Source: Methanobacteriota archaeon
GTDB lineage: Archaea; Thermoplasmatota; Poseidoniia; Poseidoniales; Poseidoniaceae
NCBI GenBank assembly: GCA_949514915.1
Contig: CATFLP010000039.1
Coordinates: 1-37,129, forward strand
Length of the DNA: 37,129 nt
Direction of reading: 5' to 3'
Shown: positions 31,338 to 37,129 of the stretch, piece after piece
Layout of the letters: each line of letters begins with the position of its first letter
Position numbering within the stretch: position 1 is the stretch's first letter
Notes under the pieces: generated by a model
What the model was told of the DNA's origin: nothing
The model's database searches: none
The model's input: the letters and a program-made list of their open reading frames with translations, nothing else
Made by a program: the position numbers and the translations under genes

Positions 31338-32315
31338 TCAAAAGATATGTGTGCCTGATTCTCCTCTAAGTGTACTTAATGCGTTTCCTGGTGAGCATAA
31401 TAAAACCCTACAATTATCTAATTTTTCAACTACTGAAATCATTGCCTCAACTTTAGGGCCCATGGATCCTTCTGGAAACTCTCCTGAGTTCAAGTATTCT
31501 TTTGCATCATTAAGTTCTAATTTAGAAATTTTTGTAGAATTAGTTGTTCCAAATCCAAGTTCTATTTGATCTACTGCTGTAGATGTAATAAATACATCAG
31601 CACCTAATCCTACTGCCAACAATGCCGAAAATCTATCCTTATCAATTACAGATGCTACGCCTTTCCAAGTATCATCAATTACAATTGGAATTCCTCCCCC
31701 GCCTCCACAAACAACAACAGCACCTAATTCAACTAATTTTGAAATTAAATCTATATCTAGAACCTTGAGTGGTAAAGGAGAGGGTACAACTCTTCTCAAT
31801 CCATTTTCTGTCTCGGTTACATCCCATTCTGCAATTATCTTACTTTTATCATTCAATATTGGCCCTATTGGTTTTGTTGGTTTTGTAAATGCAAAATCAT
31901 TTTCATCTACAAGTACTCTTGTAAGTACTATTGCAGTTCTTTCTGGACGAGATTTCAAATCTAACAAGGAATCTAATTCTAATGATAATTCATGACCAAT
32001 CATTCCCTGTGTAGCTGCGACCCAAGTAGATAAATCAGTTCTGATTCTTTTTGAGTCACTTCCTCGTTCTTCAAGTAAAAGTAAATCTCCAACTTGTGGA
32101 CCATTCCCATGAGTTAAAACAACATTAAAACCTGCTTCTAATAAGTCAATTACATCATTTAAAACTAGTTTCAGTGCTTTATTGTCTTGAGATTCTTTTG
32201 GCTTTGTAGGATCACTTAATGCATTTCCTCCAATAGAATATAATGCTAATTTTTTTTCATGTTCTGAACCTACTCCCGTGAGTACCAACCTTTCAACCCC
32301 AACTATCTCATACAA
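31338..32315 (-). CDS. arcC: Carbamate kinase
   Basis: Amino-acid kinase family enzyme that converts carbamoyl phosphate and ADP to ATP and carbamate, or the reverse. Family motifs are clear: SIGGNAL (27-33), LTHGNGPQVG, RRVVPSPLPL, VVCGGGGGIPI, VIDKDRFSALLA, FITSTAVDQIELGFG and the lid block FPEGSMGPKVEA. No arginine deiminase or ornithine carbamoyltransferase gene is nearby, so the pathway is open; purine or agmatine breakdown, or carbamoyl phosphate supply, are possible. The TTG at 32315 adds about 20 residues before the usual N-terminus. A TTG at 32288 would be closer to the family length, and the start is uncertain. It diverges from asnS. Confidence 0.88.
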   Translation of the reverse strand: MYEIVGVERLVLTGVGSEHEKKLALYSIGGNALSDPTKPKESQDNKALKLVLNDVIDLLEAGFNVVLTHGNGPQVGDLLLLEERGSDSKRIRTDLSTWVAATQGMIGHELSLELDSLLDLKSRPERTAIVLTRVLVDENDFAFTKPTKPIGPILNDKSKIIAEWDVTETENGLRRVVPSPLPLKVLDIDLISKLVELGAVVVCGGGGGIPIVIDDTWKGVASVIDKDRFSALLAVGLGADVFITSTAVDQIELGFGTTNSTKISKLELNDAKEYLNSGEFPEGSMGPKVEAMISVVEKLDNCRVLLCSPGNALSTLRGESGTHIF

Positions 32316-32377
32316 TAGACTCTCTTGACCTTTTTCAATATAATTAAGAATTTCAACATATTTACCAATATGACATG

Positions 32378-32385
32378 TATTTATG
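32378..32385 (+). promoter_or_regulatory. Candidate TATA box for asnS
   Basis: TATTTATG lies about 40 bases before the ATG at 32424 in the divergent gap with carbamate kinase. This supports the ATG start rather than the longer frame from 32325. Confidence 0.4.
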
Positions 32386-32423
32386 CGTCTGTTTCAAAAG
32401 AAAGGTTATGTTCGCATCTGTTA

Positions 32424-33755
32424 ATGGCAAAGACTCTATGGATTTCTGACGTCCTATCTGGATCATGTACAGGAGATTCAGTAGAATTAAAAGGATGGGT
32501 AAAAAGGCACAGAAGTAGTGGAAAAATAGTTTTTATGACACTAAGAGACTCAACTGGAGAAATTCAATGCGTTGCCAAAAAAGCAGATCTTGAAGACCTA
32601 GATTTTGATTCGATTAAAAATGCATTAATTGAGAGCAGTGTGATTTTAAAAGGTAAAGTAAAAGCAGATGAAAGAGCACCTGGCGGGCATGAATTATTGA
32701 TCACTAAGGTTACAATTATTGGAGAGGTAAATGCAGAAAAACCATTTCCAATCACTGAATCTGCAATGGAAGATACAGAGGGTGGAGAAACTGAATTTTT
32801 ACTCGACAATAGACATCTTTATCTTCGCACAGGTAGAATGACTACGATGTTAAAAATACGTTCTTCTATTTTTGGCTCTATACATTCATATTTTAGAAAT
32901 CGTGATTTTATTGAATACCAGGCTCCTTCTTTTGTAGCAGGTGCCGTAGAAGGCGGTTCTACTCTTTTCGAAGTTCCTTATTTTGGCCGTAAAGCATACC
33001 TTACCCAATCTTGGCAATTATATGCTGAAGCAGCCATGCCTGCATTAGAAAGATTATACACAATTGCGCCATCATTTAGGGCTGAAAAATCCAGAACAAG
33101 AAGGCATTTGACAGAGTTTTGGCATGCAGAAATGGAAATTGCATGGGGCGGAAACGATGAAGTTATGGCTCATGGAGAAGCATTAGTAAGACATATTGCA
33201 AAAAATCTACTTGATGAAAGAAGTGATGAATTAGAAAGCATAGGTAGAGATCTTAATTTAATTTCAAGATATGCTGATTCAAAATATCCAAGAATAAGAT
33301 ATGATGAAGCTGTAGAAACATTGCAAGGTATGGGAGTTGAAATTGAATGGGGTCAAGACTTAGATTATTCAAAAGAAAAGGTCCTTACTAAAGATTATGA
33401 TGTCCCTCATTTCCTCACACATTATCCAAAAATTGCCAAGCCATTCTACCACAGACCTGATCCAGAAGACGATAAATATGTCCTTTGCCATGATTTATTA
33501 GCACCAGAAGGATATGGAGAAATAATAGGTGGGGGAGAAAGAACATGGTCTGAAAAGGAAATCCTACAAAGAATTGATGAAGAAGGTACACCAAGAGAAC
33601 CTTATGAATTTTATATAGATATTAGAAGATATGGTGGTGTGCCACACGGAGGATTTGGAATGGGTGTTGAAAGAGTTTGTAGTTGGCTTTCTGGTGCAGA
33701 TCATATTAGGGAGGTAATACCATTTCCAAGAGACTCTAGAAGAGTTACACCTTGA
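32424..33755 (+). CDS. asnS: Asparaginyl-tRNA synthetase
   Basis: Class IIb aminoacyl-tRNA synthetase of 443 residues that charges tRNA-Asn. The N-terminal OB fold (SVELKGWVKRHRSSGKIVF) binds the anticodon. GAVEGGSTLFEVPYFGRKAYL matches archaeal AsnRS. Motif 2 is FRAEKSRTRRHLTEFWHAE and motif 3 GGVPHGGFGMGVERV. VKADERAPGGHEL in the linker is also typical of archaeal AsnRS, which separates it from AspRS. Having AsnRS suggests Asn-tRNA is made directly rather than only by amidation. The ATG at 32424 (MAKTLWISDV) is preferred to the far upstream ATA/TTG-rich extension. It ends four bases from the convergent HAD gene. Confidence 0.9.
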   Translation: MAKTLWISDVLSGSCTGDSVELKGWVKRHRSSGKIVFMTLRDSTGEIQCVAKKADLEDLDFDSIKNALIESSVILKGKVKADERAPGGHELLITKVTIIGEVNAEKPFPITESAMEDTEGGETEFLLDNRHLYLRTGRMTTMLKIRSSIFGSIHSYFRNRDFIEYQAPSFVAGAVEGGSTLFEVPYFGRKAYLTQSWQLYAEAAMPALERLYTIAPSFRAEKSRTRRHLTEFWHAEMEIAWGGNDEVMAHGEALVRHIAKNLLDERSDELESIGRDLNLISRYADSKYPRIRYDEAVETLQGMGVEIEWGQDLDYSKEKVLTKDYDVPHFLTHYPKIAKPFYHRPDPEDDKYVLCHDLLAPEGYGEIIGGGERTWSEKEILQRIDEEGTPREPYEFYIDIRRYGGVPHGGFGMGVERVCSWLSGADHIREVIPFPRDSRRVTP

Positions 33756-33759
33756 GAAA

Positions 33760-34503
33760 TTATTTTAAATTCTCAAAATAAGTAATTATCTCCTCACTAA
33801 CTCTACATAAGTCCTTTTCCTCAATAAAAACGTCAGAAGCATCAATTAATTCATCATGCCTTGTATTAAATGCAATGTTGAATCCTGAATAATCAAACAT
33901 ACTTTTGTCTTGCCTACTATCTCCTATTGATACAGTTTGTTTTTTATCTACCGATAATCTTCTTTGCAATATTTGTACAATTGATCCTTTTGCAATAAGT
34001 TGTACTTGATACCGTCCTAAATTAGGAATTTGTCCGTTTTCTGAATAATTCCAACCATTAGTAAATACATTCAATTTAGTATCAAAACCTGAACAAAAAT
34101 TTTCAGAACTAAGTTTATCTATTCCCCCAAATCTTGGCTTCCATTTTTTATCACTAATGAAAAAAGATGCTATTCTATGAGCAACTGGATGCATTCCTCC
34201 TGAAATTATTGACACATCCAAACCATATTCAATCAAAGAATTTATCGCTTTTTCAATATTTTTCATTAGTGGACAATCACTTAAAAGATCATGTAATTTT
34301 TGATTGTTCATATTTTCTCCTAAAGCACCTCTTATCAAATCTAGATCATATTTTATCCAATCCCATTCTGTAATTAAACCAAGCTGAAATGCATTGTATG
34401 CCTCTTCATTAGACAATTTCAATTTATTATATATCCACTCCCAAGTAGAAAGATAATCTACAAGCACACCATCCATATCAAAGCAAACTAAACCTTTAAC
34501 CAT
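33760..34503 (-). CDS. HAD-family phosphatase, phosphoserine-phosphatase-like
   Basis: A 247-residue cytoplasmic hydrolase of the haloacid dehalogenase superfamily. Motif I is DMDGV with nucleophile D9 and general acid D11; motif II is S101 in IISGG; motif III is K172; motif IV is GDSRQD with D195 and D199. The helical cap between motifs I and II and the SGG motif fit the phosphoserine phosphatase subgroup, but the substrate could be another phospho-sugar or phospho-amino acid. The ATG at 34503 has AGGTG five bases upstream. It follows the degenerate GT2 gene by eight bases on the same strand and is likely in its operon, which favours a sugar-phosphate role. Confidence 0.85.
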   Translation of the reverse strand: MVKGLVCFDMDGVLVDYLSTWEWIYNKLKLSNEEAYNAFQLGLITEWDWIKYDLDLIRGALGENMNNQKLHDLLSDCPLMKNIEKAINSLIEYGLDVSIISGGMHPVAHRIASFFISDKKWKPRFGGIDKLSSENFCSGFDTKLNVFTNGWNYSENGQIPNLGRYQVQLIAKGSIVQILQRRLSVDKKQTVSIGDSRQDKSMFDYSGFNIAFNTRHDELIDASDVFIEEKDLCRVSEEIITYFENLK

Positions 34504-34511
34504 AATTACAC

Positions 34512-35255
34512 CTAATCTGAATAATTTGTAAGAATAAATTCTGTTTGCTTACCTAGTATATATGAGATAATCGCAGCCATCAAAGAAAGAATTCCTAATA
34601 CAGTTGCACCGATTGTAACAAATGCAGTACCCATCGATACTGAATCTATAGAATCATACCTTCCAACTACATTGTAAACCAAAACAAATGAGGTTAAAAT
34701 CATTAACAACCCAGGGATTCCAAATAAAAATAGAGGATTTTTTATATTTTTCCCAATATTTTCACTAATATTTATTTTCTTTGATTTTTTATCTGAGGTA
34801 ATTATTTTTTCAACAATCATATTATCAAAAATACCATTTGAAACAAATTGTTTGAATCCAAGTTTATCAAAATAAATCCAAGAGATATTTTCAAGTTCAT
34901 TATTAATATTAATCATACTATTTTCTATCTTTTTATTAGAACCTTTAATTACCAATGTAGTACTTTTTAATCTATTAATTTCTACATCTAAAATATTCTT
35001 AAATTTTTTAAGTGACATATCCCGATCTAAATTTATAACTAATAAATTACTTTTAAAACCCCCCTCATTTAAATCCGCTGTTAAATTTTCACCATTACTT
35101 CGAGCAAACAAACATCCTAATTCGCCACAATATGTTTCTGAATTATCACTGCAGTTAATTGCAATTACCCTTACATCCTCAGAATATTCTTTTGCAAGAA
35201 CAAGAAATGAACTAATCCTCATTTCTTGGTTCCTAGAAATTAATGAAATTTGCAT
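34512..35255 (-). CDS. Degenerate GT2-fold membrane protein (probable pseudoenzyme)
   Basis: A 247-residue protein whose tail KNPLFLFGIPGLLMI (172-186) with two helices closely matches the tail of the DPM1-like enzyme at 21123. The N-terminal part also lines up: RNQEMRISSFL with FNSEETIASIV, NCSDNS (34-39) where DDGSTD should be, NLDRDMS (75-81) where DSDGQHN should be, LVIKGS (101-106) for LVIGSR, and GIFDNMIVEKI (141-151) for GMKSSLEILESI. Nucleotide- and metal-binding residues are thus lost and the SGYRAF segment is missing, about 60 residues shorter overall. The frame is intact, so this looks like a kept non-catalytic relative rather than a pseudogene. It diverges from an active-looking GT2 at 35354. 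Confidence 0.65.
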   Translation of the reverse strand: MQISLISRNQEMRISSFLVLAKEYSEDVRVIAINCSDNSETYCGELGCLFARSNGENLTADLNEGGFKSNLLVINLDRDMSLKKFKNILDVEINRLKSTTLVIKGSNKKIENSMININNELENISWIYFDKLGFKQFVSNGIFDNMIVEKIITSDKKSKKINISENIGKNIKNPLFLFGIPGLLMILTSFVLVYNVVGRYDSIDSVSMGTAFVTIGATVLGILSLMAAIISYILGKQTEFILTNYSD

Positions 35256-35278
35256 CCTACCATGTAACTCCTGTATGT

Positions 35279-35345
35279 GAATAGTTATACATTTTTTGAA
35301 ACGAACTAAACATTAACCTATTATATTGAAATTAAATAACTATTC
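35279..35345. promoter_or_regulatory. 10-bp inverted repeat flanking a divergent promoter
   Basis: GAATAGTTAT at 35279-35288 and its exact complement ATAACTATTC at 35336-35345, 47 bases apart, occupy the gap between the degenerate GT2 and the GT2 gene. Read in the direction of each gene, both have ATAACTATTC upstream of the start (23 and 8 bases away). Confidence 0.55.
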
Positions 35346-35353
35346 CGAATGCT

Positions 35354-36349
35354 GTGACAGAGCAATTTGGTGTCATCATAATCATACCTGCATTCAATGA
35401 AGAAAGGTATGTTAAAGAGACTATTTCATCAATTCCTAAAGATATTGATTTTGTTCTATTCATCAATGATGGTTCAACAGATTCTACGACTAAAAATGCA
35501 GAAGATGCGTTTAAAAAGAAAAAATGGAATCAGATTGGCAACACTATTTCTAAATCTAATTATTTAATTATCAATCAAAAAAACAAAGGTGTAGGTGCTG
35601 CAGTTTGTACTGGATTAAAACGATCTTTAGAACTATTTGAAACTGGCAAACTAGCTAAATTTTTCCCTAATAAAAAAGAATGGTTTGTCGTAATAATGGA
35701 TGCAGATGGCCAAATGGATCCAAAAGACATCAAACAATTAATAAATCCATTAATTACAAACATTGCTGACCATGTAAAAGGAAATAGAATCGATTTAGAA
35801 GGGATGCCTAAATCCCGTAAATTAGGCAGTTTTCTATTGAAGAAACTAATGCGTTTTGCTAGCGGATATCCAAAAATTAATGATACTCAATGCGGCTATA
35901 GGGCAATTAATATCAAAATGCTTGAAAAATGGGATTTTTCTAATTTTTGGAATGGTTTTGGATATACAAATTGGTGGATTTTAGAATCAGGGAGGAGGAG
36001 TTTTAGATTAGCAGAAATTCCTGTAAAATGTATTTACAATGAAAAAAAATCTAAACTAAAAATTAGGACTTTTTTACCAAATGTATCTCTCTTAATTTTT
36101 ATGAAATTATGGAAAAGAGGATGGGATTGGTACGTAATTGGCAAAGGTACTGAATCTAAATTATTAAGGGGGTCTGTAACGATACTATGGTTTTCATCAC
36201 TTGTATCTATAATTTCAATTCCTCTGTTTTCTATGCCATGGCTAAAATGCATTACATATTCCGTGATTAGTTTATTTATTGTTAAAAAATTAGATGATAA
36301 AGAATCTGAAAAAAGGCTTAAAAATGGAAAATATCCGCTAATTAATTGA
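35354..36349 (+). CDS. GT2 glycosyltransferase with membrane helices
   Basis: Family 2 glycosyltransferase, 331 residues, of the polyprenyl-phosphate sugar transferase kind. IPAFNEERYVKET (11-23), NDGSTD (38-43), NKGVGAA, DADGQMDP (116-123, metal binding) and TQCGYRAI mark an active enzyme. Compared with the DPM1-like enzyme at 21123 it carries an insertion between the first strand pair (KKKKWNQIG) and another ahead of DADG. Its C-terminus holds two hydrophobic segments (WFSSLVSIISIPLF and ITYSVISLFIV) and lacks the FGxPGLLMI tail. The start is GTG at 35354. It probably glycosylates a lipid carrier for surface polymers, with a DUF2784-like membrane gene 37 bases downstream. Confidence 0.85.
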   Translation: MTEQFGVIIIIPAFNEERYVKETISSIPKDIDFVLFINDGSTDSTTKNAEDAFKKKKWNQIGNTISKSNYLIINQKNKGVGAAVCTGLKRSLELFETGKLAKFFPNKKEWFVVIMDADGQMDPKDIKQLINPLITNIADHVKGNRIDLEGMPKSRKLGSFLLKKLMRFASGYPKINDTQCGYRAINIKMLEKWDFSNFWNGFGYTNWWILESGRRSFRLAEIPVKCIYNEKKSKLKIRTFLPNVSLLIFMKLWKRGWDWYVIGKGTESKLLRGSVTILWFSSLVSIISIPLFSMPWLKCITYSVISLFIVKKLDDKESEKRLKNGKYPLIN

Positions 36350-36386
36350 CCCATAGTATCTTTTACTTTCAGTTTAGGAAGGTAGC

Positions 36387-36749
36387 ATGGAAACGGATTC
36401 AAATAGCAAAAAATCAATTATTGCTGCAGAATTTGTAAAAATCATTCACATATTATTAATTACCTATATGACATTTGGTTGGGTTGTAAATAATCGTTAT
36501 GTTTGGATCTCAATAATAATACTCGCTCCTCTTTTTCATATACATTGGAAAACAAACAAAAATACTTGCATTTTAACTAATATTGAAAAACGATTAAGAG
36601 GTAATAAAGAAATTCAAGGTACATTTATAGGCGGTTTAGCAAAGAAATTTTTGAACATTGAACTTAGTGATTCTACAATCTCTAAGCTTGCATATGGAGT
36701 TATGTATTCATCCGCAATAATTTGTATTTTAAGATTACAATTAGTCTGA
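36387..36749 (+). CDS. DUF2784-like membrane protein
   Basis: A 120-residue membrane protein of unknown function. Hydrophobic spans lie at about 17-33 and 38-52, with a third near 100-116. The segment HWKTNKNTCILTNIEKRLRG between them recalls DUF2784 (HW, Asn, Cys-x-Leu-Thr, Glu-x-x-Leu). That link is by eye only. AGGAAGGT at 36376-36383 supports the ATG at 36387. It follows the GT2 gene by 37 bases and probably shares its transcript, so a role in surface glycan assembly is possible. Confidence 0.6.
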   Translation: METDSNSKKSIIAAEFVKIIHILLITYMTFGWVVNNRYVWISIIILAPLFHIHWKTNKNTCILTNIEKRLRGNKEIQGTFIGGLAKKFLNIELSDSTISKLAYGVMYSSAIICILRLQLV

Positions 36750-36769
36750 AAAGATATTTTATAATTTAT

Positions 36770-37129
36770 TTAATCATTAGAATCTTTCTTTTTTAGCATT
36801 ATAAATATTATAATCAATAAACCTGAAATAAAAATTATCCAGGAATAATCTCTTTTTTGTTCGATTACCTCACTGTTTGATTTTTTTTCTGAATCATCAT
36901 CTTCTATTGGGCAAGAACAATCTACAAGATTTGGTTCTGTACCATCCCAACATACTTGATCATTACATTCAGCTAATTGTTCAAACTCACAAGTTCCATC
37001 ATCATCTGTTGCCAAAGGGTCATAATTATTCGCATCAGAGTCTGTACAACCAAATAATTCATCAATTCCATCAACAATATCTTCATCAACAATATCTTCA
37101 TCAACAATATCTTCATCAACAATATCTTC
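36770..37129 (-). CDS. Surface-anchored protein with NYDP-type repeat, C-terminal part
   Basis: Partial gene whose N-terminus lies beyond the right edge; 119 residues are visible. It opens with four EDIVD repeats, then one cysteine-framed unit, GCTDSDANNYDPLATDDDG followed by TC. This unit is common in secreted proteins of marine microbes and often occurs before C-terminal sorting signals. A second Cys-rich segment (AECNDQVCWDG to VDCSC) follows. A membrane helix (SWIIFISGLLIIIFIML) and a basic-acidic tail (KKKDSND) end it. It probably sits outside the cell held by its C-terminus. The TTG at 37015 is an internal codon, not a start. Converges with the DUF2784-like gene. Confidence 0.8.
   Translation of the reverse strand, partial: EDIVDEDIVDEDIVDEDIVDGIDELFGCTDSDANNYDPLATDDDGTCEFEQLAECNDQVCWDGTEPNLVDCSCPIEDDDSEKKSNSEVIEQKRDYSWIIFISGLLIIIFIMLKKKDSND
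37070..37129 (-). repeat. 15-bp tandem repeat coding EDIVD x4
   Basis: Four identical 15-base copies run to the window edge, so the full number is unknown. Being identical even at third positions, they look recently expanded, unlike the EPEA repeat at 412-471. Confidence 0.92.

Noticed and set aside
37070-37129. Repeats as a CRISPR array
   Set aside because: Units are contiguous 15-mers in frame with no spacers and no cas genes.

Overview
This AT-rich window comes from an archaeon, most likely a marine planktonic Thermoplasmatota of the Marine Group II (Ca. Poseidoniales) type; Marine Group III is an alternative. Archaeal markers are RpoL (Rpb11-like), Cbf5, TruD, aEF-1beta with its zinc-ribbon partner, an EMC3/DUF106 insertase next to archaeal cytidylate kinase, a DUF2240-like protein and an archaeal RNase P RNA. 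The many large secreted proteins, the RND/MMPL exporters and the cysteine-framed NYDP repeat at the right edge fit a marine heterotroph. The lineage is an inference from gene content; no marker tree could be run.

Layout. 1-1057: the end of an EF-hand/zinc-ribbon protein facing a small unknown gene. 1157-3511: EMC3-like insertase, cytidylate kinase and Cbf5, a familiar archaeal cluster. 3512-6023: possible tiny ORFs, a CARDB-type surface protein and tRNA-His. 6059-6925: TusA-like carrier and GTP cyclohydrolase II. 7055-9360: archaeosortase facing a DEAD-box helicase. 9443-14375: HEAT-repeat protein, an unknown gene plus a DUF2240-like gene, and an RND protein. 14477-17367: RpoL-TruD facing EF-1beta, zinc ribbon and RlmE. 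17430-21005: a thiol-disulfide region (thioredoxin-like membrane protein, VKOR, CPHC thioredoxin) with a sugar epimerase. 21123-24957: DPM1-like glycosyltransferase and a second RND protein. 25027-25323: RNase P RNA. 25329-30428: a 1699-residue surface protein. 30525-33755: RpiA, tRNA-Lys, carbamate kinase and AsnRS. 33760-36749: HAD phosphatase, a probable catalytically dead GT2 relative, an active-looking GT2 and a DUF2784-like membrane protein. 36770-37129: the end of another surface protein.

How the genes work together. One theme is RNA and translation: Cbf5, TruD, RlmE, a DbpA-type helicase, RNase P RNA, two tRNAs, AsnRS and EF-1beta. The other is the cell envelope: membrane insertion (EMC3-like), disulfide formation (VKOR plus thioredoxin folds), C-terminal sorting (archaeosortase), lipid-linked glycosylation (GT2 proteins, epimerase), export (RND) and several secreted proteins with a C-terminal membrane anchor.

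The genome is very compact. No gene-free stretch exceeds about 110 bases except 3512-3711, which may hold tiny ORFs, and the roughly 130-base divergent region 6926-7054. Convergent genes often end within 1-5 bases of each other. I see no insertion sequence, CRISPR array, integrase or phage gene. The most unusual items are the degenerate GT2 homologue at 34512-35255 and perfect or near-perfect palindromes in the promoter regions at about 22064, 30448-30483 and 35279-35345.
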